Part shown: piece by piece, positions 23,653-32,168 of the stretch
Position numbering within the stretch: the first letter of the stretch is position 1
Layout of the letters: every line of letters begins with the position of its first letter
Origin: Geodermatophilus ruber
GTDB lineage: Bacteria > Actinomycetota > Actinomycetes > Mycobacteriales > Geodermatophilaceae
Assembly: GCF_900114385.1 (NCBI RefSeq)
Contig: NZ_FOSW01000006.1
Coordinates: 211,495 to 275,494, forward strand
DNA length: 64,000 nt
Direction: 5' to 3'
Notes under the pieces: generated by a model
What the model was told of the DNA's origin: nothing
What the model saw: only the letters and a program-made list of their open reading frames with translations
Database searches by the model: none
Made by a program: the position numbers and the translations under genes

Positions 23653-25734
23653 GTGAGCGAACCCGCTGCTGCTTCCGTGCCCGACGAGCCCCCCGCCCCC
23701 AGCGCGTTCCACCGGCTGGCCGACTTCGTGGCGCTGCCCCGCCTGGGCGGGCTGGCCCTGTCGGCCGACGGCCGCCGGCTGGCGGTCGGTGTGCAGACGC
23801 TCGACCCCGAGCGCACCAAGTGGCAGTCCGCCCTGTGGGAGATCGACCCGGAGGGACGCCGGCCCGCGCGCCGGCTCACCCGCAGCGCTCCCGGGGAGTC
23901 CTCGCCGGCCTTCGCACCCGACGGGTCGCTGCTGTTCACCTCCGCCCGCCCCGATCCCTCGGCCAAGCCCGACGGGGAGGACCCCCGGCCCGCGCTGTGG
24001 ACCCTGCCGGCCGACGGCGGTGAGGCCCGGCCGGTGGTCACCCACCCCGGGGGGATCGGTGGCTTCACCGTTGCCGCGGACTCCGGGGAGGTGGTCGTGG
24101 TGGCCGCGACCATGCCGGGCGCCGCCGAACCCGCCGCCGACGCGGCGCGGCGCAAGCGGCGCAAGGAGGCCGGGGTCACCGCGATCCTGCACGAGGCGTA
24201 CCCGGTGCGGCACTGGGACGCCGACCTCGGACCCGCCGCACCGCACCACTTCTGGGCCGGGCGGCTGCCGGTCGAGCCGCCGGCCGGGGCCTCGCCGGAG
24301 CCGGCCGCGCTGCGCGACCTGACGCCCGACGTCACACCCCCGGACGGTGCCGGCGAGGAGGTGGCGCTCTCCCCCGACGGCCGGCTGCTGGTCCGCGCCG
24401 AGGAGCTGCCCGACGGCCCGGCCGGGCGGCGGCAGCGGCTGGTGCTGGTCGACACGGCCGACGGGGCATCGCGCGTGCTGGTCGACGACCCGCTGGCCGA
24501 CGTCTACGCCGCCCGCTTCTCCCCCGACGGCGCCAGCGTGGTGTGCGTGCGGGAGTCGATGTCCAGCTACGAGGAGCCGCCGGACCACACGCTGCTGCTG
24601 GTGGACGTGGCCTCCGGCGCGGCGCACGACCTCACCCCGGGCTTCGACCGCTGGCCCAGCGCGCCGCAGTTCGGTGCCGACGGGCGGTCGGTCTACTTCC
24701 TCGCCGACGACGACGGGCGGCACGCGGTCTTCCGGGTACCCGTCGACGGTGGGGCTCCGGTCCGGCTGACCACCGACGGTGCCTACAGCGACCTGCAGGT
24801 GGCCCGGGACGGCAGCGCCCTCTACGCCCTGCGGGCGGCGTTCGACCACCCGCCGGTCCCCGTGCGGCTGGACCCTGAGGCGACCGGCCAGCACCCCGAC
24901 CCGCTGCCCCACCCCGGCGCCGTCGGCCCGCTGCCGGGCACGCTGCAGGAGGTGGAGACCACCGCCGCCGACGGCACCCGGGTGCAGTCGTGGCTGGTGC
25001 TGCCCGAGGGCGCCTCCGCCGACGCCCCGGCCCCGCTGCTGCTGTGGATCCACGGCGGCCCGCTGATGAGCTGGAACTCCTGGTCGTGGCGGTGGAACCC
25101 GTGGATCATGGCCGCCCGTGGGTACGCCGTCCTGCTGCCCAACCCGGCCCTGTCGCAGGGCTTCGGGCAGGACTTCGTCCGCCGGGGCTGGGGGTCGTGG
25201 GGCGAGGCGCCCTACACCGATCTGATGGCGGCGGTCGACGCCGCGGAGCAGCGGCCCGACATCGACGCCACCCGCACCGCGGCGATGGGCGGCTCCTTCG
25301 GCGGCTACATGGCCAACTGGATCGCCACCCAGACCGACCGGTTCCGCGCGATCGTCACCCACGCCAGCCTGTGGGACATGGACTCGTTCATCGGGACCAC
25401 GGACGCGGCCTACTACTGGGAGAAGGAGTGGGGCGACCCGCGGCAGCAGCCGAAGCGGTACGAGCAGAACTCGCCGCACCGCTTCGCCGACGCCATCCGG
25501 ACGCCGATGCTGGTGATCCACGGCGACCGCGACTACCGCGTGCCGATCGGCGAGGCGCTGCGGCTCTGGTACGACCTGCAGAAGCGCGGGGTGCCGTCGA
25601 AGTACCTCTACTTCCCCGACGAGAACCACTGGGTGCTGACGCCAGGAAACGCGTCCGTGTGGTACGAGACGGTGCTGTCCTTCCTGGCCGAGCACGTGCT
25701 GGGGGAGGACTGGCAGCGCCCCGAGCTCCTGTAG
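23653..25734 (+). CDS. S9 family prolyl-oligopeptidase-like serine peptidase
   Basis: Peptidase of 693 residues with an N-terminal beta-propeller (about 20-420; repeats such as ALSPDGRLLV, FSPDGASVVC, FGADGRSVYF) and a C-terminal alpha/beta hydrolase domain. The nucleophile is S548 in MGGSFGGYMANWIATQ; the acid is in VIHGDRDYRVP and the base His in PDENHWVL. This is the acylaminoacyl-peptidase/DPP-like S9C pattern. Start GTG 23653 follows GAGAGAAGG. There is no signal peptide, so it is probably cytosolic and trims short peptides. A shared terminator separates it from the convergent DUF4192 gene. Confidence 0.93.
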   Translation: MSEPAAASVPDEPPAPSAFHRLADFVALPRLGGLALSADGRRLAVGVQTLDPERTKWQSALWEIDPEGRRPARRLTRSAPGESSPAFAPDGSLLFTSARPDPSAKPDGEDPRPALWTLPADGGEARPVVTHPGGIGGFTVAADSGEVVVVAATMPGAAEPAADAARRKRRKEAGVTAILHEAYPVRHWDADLGPAAPHHFWAGRLPVEPPAGASPEPAALRDLTPDVTPPDGAGEEVALSPDGRLLVRAEELPDGPAGRRQRLVLVDTADGASRVLVDDPLADVYAARFSPDGASVVCVRESMSSYEEPPDHTLLLVDVASGAAHDLTPGFDRWPSAPQFGADGRSVYFLADDDGRHAVFRVPVDGGAPVRLTTDGAYSDLQVARDGSALYALRAAFDHPPVPVRLDPEATGQHPDPLPHPGAVGPLPGTLQEVETTAADGTRVQSWLVLPEGASADAPAPLLLWIHGGPLMSWNSWSWRWNPWIMAARGYAVLLPNPALSQGFGQDFVRRGWGSWGEAPYTDLMAAVDAAEQRPDIDATRTAAMGGSFGGYMANWIATQTDRFRAIVTHASLWDMDSFIGTTDAAYYWEKEWGDPRQQPKRYEQNSPHRFADAIRTPMLVIHGDRDYRVPIGEALRLWYDLQKRGVPSKYLYFPDENHWVLTPGNASVWYETVLSFLAEHVLGEDWQRPELL

Positions 25735-25781
25735 GCGGCCGGGTACACCTGCTGACCCCGTGCCGGGTGAGGACCGGCAAC

Positions 25782-25806
25782 GCCCCGCGCTGCTCTGGCG
25801 CGGGGC
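25782..25806. terminator. Bidirectional terminator hairpin
   Basis: GCCCCGCG at 25782-25789 pairs with CGCGGGGC at 25799-25806 (8-bp stem, 9-nt loop). It lies between the stops of the convergent S9 peptidase and DUF4192 genes and touches the end of the latter. Confidence 0.7.
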
Positions 25807-25807
25807 T

Positions 25808-26896
25808 TCACCCGGCGACCCGGTCCTCGTCCACGTCCGCGATCGCCGCGGTGATCATCGCCCGGAGGTCGGCCGGGGGCAGGCACGCCGCCAGCCCCCG
25901 GGCGAGGAGCTGGGCGAGGGTGTAGGTGGGCCGGCTGTCCAGCGCCCGCTCGAGCGCGACGTTGGCCATCGCGCCGTCCCCGCGCAGCCACGCGCTGACG
26001 GCCAGCAGGGTGGCCGGCGCGGCGTCGAGCGGGGCGGGGGCGCGCCGCGTGCACTCGGTCCACAGCGCCTCGGCCGCGGGCGCGTCGTCGCCCAGGGCGA
26101 GCCCGAGGGCCCGGTCCCGCACCCGCAGGTCGGCCAGCGCCCACAGCACCGGGGCCAGCTCCCGGTCGGCCGGCGGAGTGGCCGCCGCGGCGCCGGGGCG
26201 GCACCTCTGCACCGCGCGCAGGACCAGCTCCCACGACCGCGCCGCCTCGGCCTCCCGATCGCCGCGCGCCGCCCGCGCGTGCCGGTCGCCGACCCGCCAG
26301 GTGAGTTCCTCCATCGCCGCCAGCGCCGGCCCGTCGATGCGGGCGATCCGTGCCGCGAGGGCCGCCCGATCCCGCTCGACGACCACGCCGCCGGCCACCG
26401 CGGCCGCCGCCAGTTCGGTCGTGCCGCCCGGCAGCGGGGCCCCTGCGTCGGGCGCGCAGCACGGGTGCGGGCAGTCGTAGGACCACCACCGGCCGCGCCG
26501 CACGAGGATCGTGTCCCGCACCGGGATGCCGAGCCCGGCCAGCGCGACCACCGCGTCGTGCACCACGTCGCGGTGCGGCAGGCCGGCCACGGCCTCCCCG
26601 GCCGGCTGCCCGGGGAGCGGCTCGAGGTCGTCGGGCGCCTCCGAGACGACCGCGACGATCACGCCGGCCGGGTCGTCGGTGGCGACGCTGCGCGCGAGCA
26701 CCCCGACGACCGCCGGGGCGGCCGACCGGCCGGGCAGGTCACCGCGCACGGTCAGGCCCACCCGGCGGCCGCTCGGGCCGCCGAGGGCGACCAGCACCAC
26801 CGACTCGTGCGGGTGGAAACCGATCAGGTGCGGCAGTGCCGCGGCGATCTCGCCGGGGTAGGAGAGGCGGACCGTGGGGCGGGGGGCTTCGTCCAT
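25808..26896 (-). CDS. DUF4192 domain protein
   Basis: Actinobacteria-specific protein of 362 residues. The N-terminal LSYPGEIAAALPHLIGFHPH followed by ESVVLVAL is the hallmark of DUF4192. The central WWSYDCPHPCC motif is typical as well, and a C-terminal helical part covers gas-vesicle-like short repeats of Ala/Leu. It has no signal peptide or membrane segment. The function of this family is not established. It starts at ATG 26896. The gene stands alone, convergent with the S9 peptidase. Confidence 0.88.
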   Translation of the reverse strand: MDEAPRPTVRLSYPGEIAAALPHLIGFHPHESVVLVALGGPSGRRVGLTVRGDLPGRSAAPAVVGVLARSVATDDPAGVIVAVVSEAPDDLEPLPGQPAGEAVAGLPHRDVVHDAVVALAGLGIPVRDTILVRRGRWWSYDCPHPCCAPDAGAPLPGGTTELAAAAVAGGVVVERDRAALAARIARIDGPALAAMEELTWRVGDRHARAARGDREAEAARSWELVLRAVQRCRPGAAAATPPADRELAPVLWALADLRVRDRALGLALGDDAPAAEALWTECTRRAPAPLDAAPATLLAVSAWLRGDGAMANVALERALDSRPTYTLAQLLARGLAACLPPADLRAMITAAIADVDEDRVAG

Positions 26897-27030
26897 GCGC
26901 CGACCCTCGCCGGGAGCCGCGGCCGGGCGGGCCGCGCGGCGGGATCTGTGGACCGGTCCCGTGCCTGTGGACGGCCGGAGGGGAACCGTCGGGGGGGGTC
27001 TGCGGGGCCGGCGGCCGACCCGCCGCCGGC

Positions 27031-27774
27031 TCAGTCCAGCGCCTCGGCCTGTGCCTGGTAGGCCTGCTCGAGCAGCCCGGTGAACGCGGCCGGGTCCAGC
27101 TGCCCGCCCTGCGGGTCGGTGCTGAGCAGGGTCACCATCCGGTCGCCGTCACGCACCAGGCCGATGAGCGCGGGCACCGTGACCTGCGTGCCGTCGGGCG
27201 CGGAGGCGACCGTGGTGAACGAGACCCCGGCCGAGCCGTCGCCGAGGTCGGGCACGTCCAGCTCGCCGAAGCTGATCGTCGCGGTCCCGACCTGCGGCGC
27301 GCTGACCTGGGCCTCCGGGCAGGCGGCGATCTGCTCGGCCAGCGACGAGACGGCGTCCTCCACCGGGCCGCCGAGGGAGAGCAGCTCCACCGTGGTCGTC
27401 GTCCCGCGGACCGCGACCTGTGCGGCGAGGTCCTCGAACTCGTCGATCTGCGGCTGCGTCCCCTGCACCGCGGCGGCGCACGCCTCCGGGGTGATCTGCG
27501 CGTCCTCCAGCGAGCCGCCCGCGGCGGTCGCCCCCTGCCGCAGCTGCTGCTCGGTCAGGGGGGTGACCTGGGCGTCGGGACCGAACGCGTCGGCGGGCAG
27601 GAGCCCCGGGGCGAGATCGGTCCCCTCGTCGACGGAGGACGCCGGCGCTGTCGACGACTCCGACCCCGGGGACGCCGCCTCGTCGCTGCCCTGCGCGCAC
27701 CCGGAGAGGACGGCGCCGGCGGTGATCCCCGCGGCGAGGAGGGCGGCACGGCGGGAGCGGGAGGATCCGGTCAT
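27031..27774 (-). CDS. Putative lipoprotein of unknown function
   Basis: Secreted lipoprotein of 247 residues. It has a basic start (TGSSRSRRA), a hydrophobic core (ALLAAGITAGAVL) and a lipobox LSGC with Cys at about 25, followed by a Ser/Pro/Ala-rich linker. The mature part has two further Cys (TPEACAAAV and IAACPEA), which could form a disulfide. It resembles the sensor-like lipoproteins of mycobacteria in layout, but I do not recognise the family firmly. A TACCGT -10 lies 6 nt before ATG 27774, suggesting a leaderless transcript. Confidence 0.75.
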   Translation of the reverse strand: MTGSSRSRRAALLAAGITAGAVLSGCAQGSDEAASPGSESSTAPASSVDEGTDLAPGLLPADAFGPDAQVTPLTEQQLRQGATAAGGSLEDAQITPEACAAAVQGTQPQIDEFEDLAAQVAVRGTTTTVELLSLGGPVEDAVSSLAEQIAACPEAQVSAPQVGTATISFGELDVPDLGDGSAGVSFTTVASAPDGTQVTVPALIGLVRDGDRMVTLLSTDPQGGQLDPAAFTGLLEQAYQAQAEALD

Positions 27775-27780
27775 GCCGCG

Positions 27781-27786
27781 ACGGTA
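27781..27786 (-). promoter_or_regulatory. -10 element for a leaderless lipoprotein transcript
   Basis: On the minus strand TACCGT is followed by 6 nt and then the ATG at 27774, so the predicted transcription start coincides with the start codon. No Shine-Dalgarno is present. Confidence 0.5.
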
Positions 27787-27813
27787 GCTGCGGCACTCCC
27801 CCGGTGCAGGCGC

Positions 27814-28107
27814 TCAGACCTCGTACTGGGCGGCGGTGCGCTGCGCCAGGTACGGGGTGACGTGCTCGGCGATCACCTTCAGGTGCGCCGGGTGCTCGGC
27901 GTAGCGCCGCCACGCCTCGACGTCGGGGAAGTCGGCGACCAGCGCGGTGTCCGCGTTGCCCTCGCGCAGCCCGGCGTCCGGGCCGACGGCGAAGGAGGTC
28001 ATCCCCCCGACCTCCTCGGGGAGCCGGCGGAGCGCGGCGATCGTGGCCGCCCGGCGCTCCTCGTCGGCGGCATCGGACCAGGTGAAGAGCACGACGTGGC
28101 GCAGCAT
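27814..28107 (-). CDS. Dabb (stress-responsive A/B barrel) domain protein
   Basis: Small protein of 97 residues: MLRHVVLFTWSDAADEERRA opens the ferredoxin-like Dabb fold, FAVGPDAGLREGNADTALVA is the middle strand, and YAEHPAHLKVIAEHVTPYL the conserved end. Such proteins usually form dimers; roles vary, and here it is unknown. ATG 28107 gives the standard family length. It faces away from the glycan operon 88 bp upstream. Confidence 0.9.
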   Translation of the reverse strand: MLRHVVLFTWSDAADEERRAATIAALRRLPEEVGGMTSFAVGPDAGLREGNADTALVADFPDVEAWRRYAEHPAHLKVIAEHVTPYLAQRTAAQYEV

Positions 28108-28181
28108 GCCGGCCACCCTCTCAACCCGGTCAAGGGGGCCGCAGCCCGGGCTCCCCGAACTGGCCGGTAACAATTGCCGGT

Positions 28182-28187
28182 TAGAGT
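28182..28187 (+). promoter_or_regulatory. -10 element of the glycan operon
   Basis: TAGAGT lies 8 nt before ATG 28196 with no Shine-Dalgarno between them, consistent with leaderless transcription of the GT4 gene and the operon that follows. Confidence 0.5.
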
Positions 28188-28195
28188 CGCCGTCC

Positions 28196-29446
28196 ATGGG
28201 ACGGTCGCTGCGCATCGCACTGCTGTCCTACCGGAGCAAGCCGCACAGCGGGGGCCAGGGCGTCTACGTCCGGGCCCTCTCCCGCGAGCTCACCGCCCTG
28301 GGCCACGCGGTCACGGTGCTCAGCGGCCAGCCCTACCCGGAGCTGGACGACGGCGTGCCGCTCACCCGGGTGCCCAGCCTGGACCTCTACCGCAAGCCGG
28401 ACCCGTTCCGCACACCCCGGCCGGGCGAGTTCCGGGACTGGATCGACCTGGCCGAGTGGGCGACGATGTGCACCGCCGGGTTTCCCGAGCCGCTGACCTT
28501 CAGCCTGCGGGCCGCCCGGCTGCTGCTGCCCCGGGCCGGCGAGTTCGATCTCGTGCACGACAACCAGAGCCTGGGCCTGGGCCTGCTGCGGCTGGTCCGC
28601 GCCGGGGTGCCCACCGTGGCCACGGTGCACCACCCCGTCGCCATCGACCGGGACCTGGAGCTCGCCGCCGCGCCGTCGCTGCGCCGCCGGCTGACGCTGC
28701 GCCGCTGGTACGCCTTCACCGGCATGCAGGCCCGGGTGGCGCCCCGGCTGGACGGGATCACCACGGTCTCGGAGAACTCCCGCCGCGACATCGAGACCCA
28801 CCTCGGTGTGCCGGCCGAGGGGATCCAGGTCGTCCCGGTCGGCATCGACCCCGCCGTCTTCACCCCGCCGCCGGCCGACCGGCCGCGCGACCCGGACTCG
28901 ATCGTGGTCACCACCAGCGCCGACGTGCCGCTCAAGGGACTGGTGCACCTGCTCGAGGCGGTCGCGAAGCTGCGCACCGAGCGGCCGGTGCGGCTCACCG
29001 TCGTCGGCAGCGCACGGCCCGGCGGCCCGGCCGAGGCGGCGCTGGACCGGCTGACGCTGCACGATGCCGTCCGCTTCACCGGCCCGCTGCCCGAGCCCGA
29101 CCTCGTGGCGCTGCTGCAGAGCGCGGCCGTGGTGGCCATCCCGTCCCTGTACGAGGGTTTCTCGCTGCCGGCGATCGAGGCCATGGCGTGCGGCACCGCG
29201 CTGGTCACCACCGACGCCGGCGCGCTGCCGGAGGTCGTGGGCAGCAGGGCCGGCCTGCGGGTGCGCGCCGGGGACGTCGGGGAGCTGACCGCGGCGCTGC
29301 AGCTGGTCCTCGACTCGCCGTCCCTGGCCGAGCAGCTGGGCCGGGCCGGCCGCCGGCGGGTGCTGGCCTCCTACACGTGGCGCTCCACCGCCGAGCGGAC
29401 GGCGGAGTGGTACGCCGAGGTGCTCGAGCGGAAGGGCCGACTGTGA
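28196..29446 (+). CDS. GT4 family glycosyltransferase
   Basis: GT-B glycosyltransferase of 416 residues. The N-terminal acceptor domain has HSGGQGVYVRALSRELTALG; the C-terminal nucleotide-sugar domain has VVPVGIDPAVFTPPP and ends in the EX7E region PSLYEGFSLPAIEAMACG. It is cytosolic, probably membrane-peripheral, with unknown donor. It is the first gene of five co-directional genes (28196-33079) containing a methyltransferase, an alpha/alpha-toroid protein and two GT2 enzymes; this set looks like one glycan or glycolipid pathway (inference). It is probably leaderless. Confidence 0.92.
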   Translation: MGRSLRIALLSYRSKPHSGGQGVYVRALSRELTALGHAVTVLSGQPYPELDDGVPLTRVPSLDLYRKPDPFRTPRPGEFRDWIDLAEWATMCTAGFPEPLTFSLRAARLLLPRAGEFDLVHDNQSLGLGLLRLVRAGVPTVATVHHPVAIDRDLELAAAPSLRRRLTLRRWYAFTGMQARVAPRLDGITTVSENSRRDIETHLGVPAEGIQVVPVGIDPAVFTPPPADRPRDPDSIVVTTSADVPLKGLVHLLEAVAKLRTERPVRLTVVGSARPGGPAEAALDRLTLHDAVRFTGPLPEPDLVALLQSAAVVAIPSLYEGFSLPAIEAMACGTALVTTDAGALPEVVGSRAGLRVRAGDVGELTAALQLVLDSPSLAEQLGRAGRRRVLASYTWRSTAERTAEWYAEVLERKGRL

Positions 29447-29474
29447 CCACGACGCGCCGAGGAGCTGCGCAGCG

Positions 29475-30233
29475 GTGCTGACCGTCGACTACGACCTGCT
29501 CGACCTGCGGCCGGGCATGACCGTCCTCGACCTGGGCTGCGGGGAGGGCCGGCACGCCTTCGAGGCCTACCGCCGCGGTGCGCGGGTGATCGCGCTCGAC
29601 CGGGGCGTCCCCGAGGTGGGGACGACGAAGCGCTGGCTCGGCGCGATCGCGGCGGCCGGCGAGGCCCCGGAGGGCGCCCGCTTCGAGGTGGTGCGCGGGG
29701 ACCTGCTGGCGCTGCCGGTGCCCGACGCCAGCGTGGACCGGGTGATCGCCGCAGAGGTGCTCGAGCACATCCCCGACGACGCGAGCGCGCTGGCCGAGAT
29801 CGCCCGGGTGCTCAAGCCCGGCGGCCGGGTCGCGGTGAGCGTGCCCCGGTACTTCCCCGAGCGGATCTGCTGGGCGCTGTCGGACACCTACCACGCCAAC
29901 GAGGGCGGGCACATCCGCATCTACCGCGGCGACGTGCTGCGCACCCGGCTGACCGCCGCCGGCCTCGAGCCGGGGCGGCAGCACCACGCGCACGCGCTGC
30001 ACGCGCCGTTCTGGTGGCTCAAGTGTGCCGTGGGCGTGGCGAAGGACAGCGCCGCCGTCCGCGCCTACCACCGGCTGCTGGTCTGGGACCTCGAGAAGCG
30101 GCCGTGGGTGACCCGCACCGCCGAGCGGCTGCTCGACCCGGTGCTCGGCAAGAGCCTGGTCGTGTACGCCGACAGGCCCGCGGTCGCCGCCGTCCGGACA
30201 GCGGAGTCCGAGCTGGAGCCGACCGCTGTCTGA
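29475..30233 (+). CDS. Class I SAM-dependent methyltransferase
   Basis: Methyltransferase of 252 residues with motif I VLDLGCGEGRHAFEAYRRGA, motif II acidic position ALDRG, and RVIAAEVLEHIPDDASAL and VLKPGGRVAVSVPRYFPE, the Methyltransf_11 pattern. The C-terminal part (YHANEGGHIRIYRGDVLR, then HAPFWWLKCAVGV) is family-specific. It starts at GTG 29475, 29 bp after the GT4 gene. Within the operon it likely methylates a sugar or lipid intermediate (inference). Confidence 0.9.
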   Translation: MLTVDYDLLDLRPGMTVLDLGCGEGRHAFEAYRRGARVIALDRGVPEVGTTKRWLGAIAAAGEAPEGARFEVVRGDLLALPVPDASVDRVIAAEVLEHIPDDASALAEIARVLKPGGRVAVSVPRYFPERICWALSDTYHANEGGHIRIYRGDVLRTRLTAAGLEPGRQHHAHALHAPFWWLKCAVGVAKDSAAVRAYHRLLVWDLEKRPWVTRTAERLLDPVLGKSLVVYADRPAVAAVRTAESELEPTAV

Positions 30234-30255
30234 GCTGCTCCCCGAGCTGCCGGGG

Positions 30256-31320
30256 GTGCTCAGCGGGGAGCAGCTGCGCGCGACGGTCGCCGCGATCGCC
30301 GCCGAGCAGGAGGCCGACGGCGCGCTGCCGTGGTTCCGCGGCGGGCGGCTGGACCCCTGGGACTCCGTCGAGGCGGCGATGGCCCTCGACGTCGGCGGCG
30401 CGCACGACCAGGCGCGGGCCGCCTACCGCTGGCTGGCCGCTCGCCAGCGGTCGGACGGGTCGTGGGCGGCCGAGTACCGGGACGGCGTCGAGACCGCTCC
30501 GGGCGTGGAGAGCAACCACGCCGGATACCTGGCCGTGGGGCTGTGGCACCGCTGGCTGCGCACCGGTGACGAGGAGCTGATCGCCGAGCTGTGGCCGGTC
30601 GTGCGCCGCGCGCTGGACCTGGTCACCCGCATGCAGCTGCCCGGCGGCGCGGTCGGCTGGGCGCTGCGCCCCGACGGCACCCCCGACGGCACCGCGCTGC
30701 TCACCGGCAACGCCAGCCTGTTCCAGGCGCTGCGCTGCGGGGTTGCGCTGGCCGGGCTGGTCGGCGAGCCGCAGCCGGACTGGGAGCTGGCCGCCGACGA
30801 CCTGGGCAGCGCGCTGCGCACCCGCCCGGAGGCGTTCGCCGACCGCTCCCGCTACTCGATGGACTGGTACTACCCGGTGCTCGGCGGCGCGCTCACCGGT
30901 ACGGCGGCCGCCGAGCGGCTGGCCGAGGGCTGGGACCGCTTCGTCGTCCCCGGGCTGGGCGCCCGGTGCGTCGCCGACCGGCCCTGGGTGACCGGCGCGG
31001 AGACCTGCGAGCTGGCGCTCGCCCTCGTCGCCGCCGGGCAGCCCGACGCTGCGCTCGAGCAGGTCGCGGCGATGCAGCACCTGCGGCACGAGGACGGTTC
31101 CTACTGGACCGGCTACGTCTACCCCGACGACGCCCGGTGGCCGGTCGAGCGGGCCACCTGGACGGCGGCGGCCGTCGTCCTCGCCGCCGACGCGCTGTCC
31201 GGCGCCACCGCCGCGGCCGGCCTGTTCGCCGACCCGGGCGCGCTGCCGGCCGCCGGCACGGAGGGCTCGCCGGGCACGGCGGATTGGCTGCCCGACGGTG
31301 CGGGCAGAGGGAGGGCGTGA
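30256..31320 (+). CDS. Alpha/alpha-toroid protein (annotated elsewhere as prenyltransferase-like)
   Basis: Protein of about 354 residues with repeated helical hairpins: PWFRGGRLDPWDSVEAAMAL, RSDGSWAAEYRDG, HAGYLAVGLWHRWLRTGD, NASLFQALRCGVAL and YWTGYVYPDDARWPVERATW. The DGSW/aromatic repeats fit the (alpha/alpha)6 barrels of squalene-cyclase/prenyltransferase and GH15/GH127-like enzymes. Start is uncertain: GTG 30256 is used, but in-frame CTG TCT GAG at 30226 overlapping the methyltransferase stop gives LSELLPELPG, which resembles related N-termini. The stop overlaps the next GT2 start. Catalytic role is unknown. Confidence 0.8.
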   Translation: MLSGEQLRATVAAIAAEQEADGALPWFRGGRLDPWDSVEAAMALDVGGAHDQARAAYRWLAARQRSDGSWAAEYRDGVETAPGVESNHAGYLAVGLWHRWLRTGDEELIAELWPVVRRALDLVTRMQLPGGAVGWALRPDGTPDGTALLTGNASLFQALRCGVALAGLVGEPQPDWELAADDLGSALRTRPEAFADRSRYSMDWYYPVLGGALTGTAAAERLAEGWDRFVVPGLGARCVADRPWVTGAETCELALALVAAGQPDAALEQVAAMQHLRHEDGSYWTGYVYPDDARWPVERATWTAAAVVLAADALSGATAAAGLFADPGALPAAGTEGSPGTADWLPDGAGRGRA

Positions 31321-32168
31321 GCAGCCCCGCCGACGTCACCGTCGTCGTCATGAGCAGGAACCGCCGCGAGGACCTCCTCCGCACCCTGCCCCGCCACGAG
31401 GCGCCGGCCGTGCTGGTCGACAACGGCTCCACCGACGGCACCGTCGACGCGGTGCGGGCGGCGCTGCCCGGGGTGACCGTGCTGCCGCAGGCGCGCAACC
31501 TCGGCTCCTACGCGCGCACGGTCGGGGTCGAGCACGCGGGCACCCCGTTCGTCGCGTTCGCCGACGACGACTCGTGGTGGGCGCCGGGCGCCCTCGCGCG
31601 GGGCGCGGCGCTCATGCGGGCGCACCCGCGGCTGGCGGTGCTCAACGCCCGGATCCTGGTCGGCCGGGAGGAGCGGCTCGACCCGGTCTGCGCCGAGATG
31701 GCCGCCAGCCCGCTGGGCACCCCGCCCGACCTGCCCGGGCCGTCGCTGCTCGGCTTCGTGGCCTGCGGCGCGATGGTGCGCACCGGTGCCTTCCTCGCCG
31801 CCGGCGGCTTCGATCCCGTCGTCCGCTTCCCCGGTGAGGAGGAGCGGCTCGCCCTCGACCTCGCCGCCGCCGGCTGGGGCATGGCCTACGTCGACGAGGT
31901 CACCGTCCACCACCACCCGTCGTCCCGGCGGCACGCGCCCGACCAGCGGCAGACCGCGATCTGGCGCAGCCGGCTGCTCACCGCGCTGATGCGCCGGCCC
32001 GCTCCCGACGTGGGCCGGCTCGTGCTGCAGGCGCTGCGCGGGGGCGCGCCCACGCGGCGGGCGCTGCTGCGGGCGCTGCCCGACGTCCCGGCCGCGCTGC
32101 GCCGCCGCCGTCCGGTCCCGCCCGCCGTCCGGGCCGACCTGCGGCTGCTCGCCGGGGACGCGGCGTGA
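31317..32168 (+). CDS. GT2 family glycosyltransferase (first of a tandem pair)
   Basis: GT-A enzyme of 283 residues. The nucleotide-binding start is DVTVVVMSRNRREDLLRTLP, then VDNGSTDGTVDAVR, and a DxD-type motif in VAFADDDSWWAPGAL. A C-terminal acceptor segment has GGFDPVVRFPGEEERLALDL and VHHHPSSRRHAPDQR. GTG 31317 overlaps the upstream stop after GAGGG. It is paralogous to the next gene (about the same layout), so the pair likely arose by tandem duplication. Confidence 0.92.
   Translation: MSSPADVTVVVMSRNRREDLLRTLPRHEAPAVLVDNGSTDGTVDAVRAALPGVTVLPQARNLGSYARTVGVEHAGTPFVAFADDDSWWAPGALARGAALMRAHPRLAVLNARILVGREERLDPVCAEMAASPLGTPPDLPGPSLLGFVACGAMVRTGAFLAAGGFDPVVRFPGEEERLALDLAAAGWGMAYVDEVTVHHHPSSRRHAPDQRQTAIWRSRLLTALMRRPAPDVGRLVLQALRGGAPTRRALLRALPDVPAALRRRRPVPPAVRADLRLLAGDAA

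Noticed and set aside
21448..25695. A 1415-codon open frame on the minus strand
   Set aside because: Only the 21448-22629 part is a gene (acuC). The rest is antisense to ideR and the S9 peptidase and has low-complexity Gln/Arg/Gly/Val composition, an artefact of very high GC at third positions.
25808..26896. A helicase- or nuclease-like function for DUF4192
   Set aside because: No nucleotide-binding or catalytic motif can be seen, so the function is left unknown.
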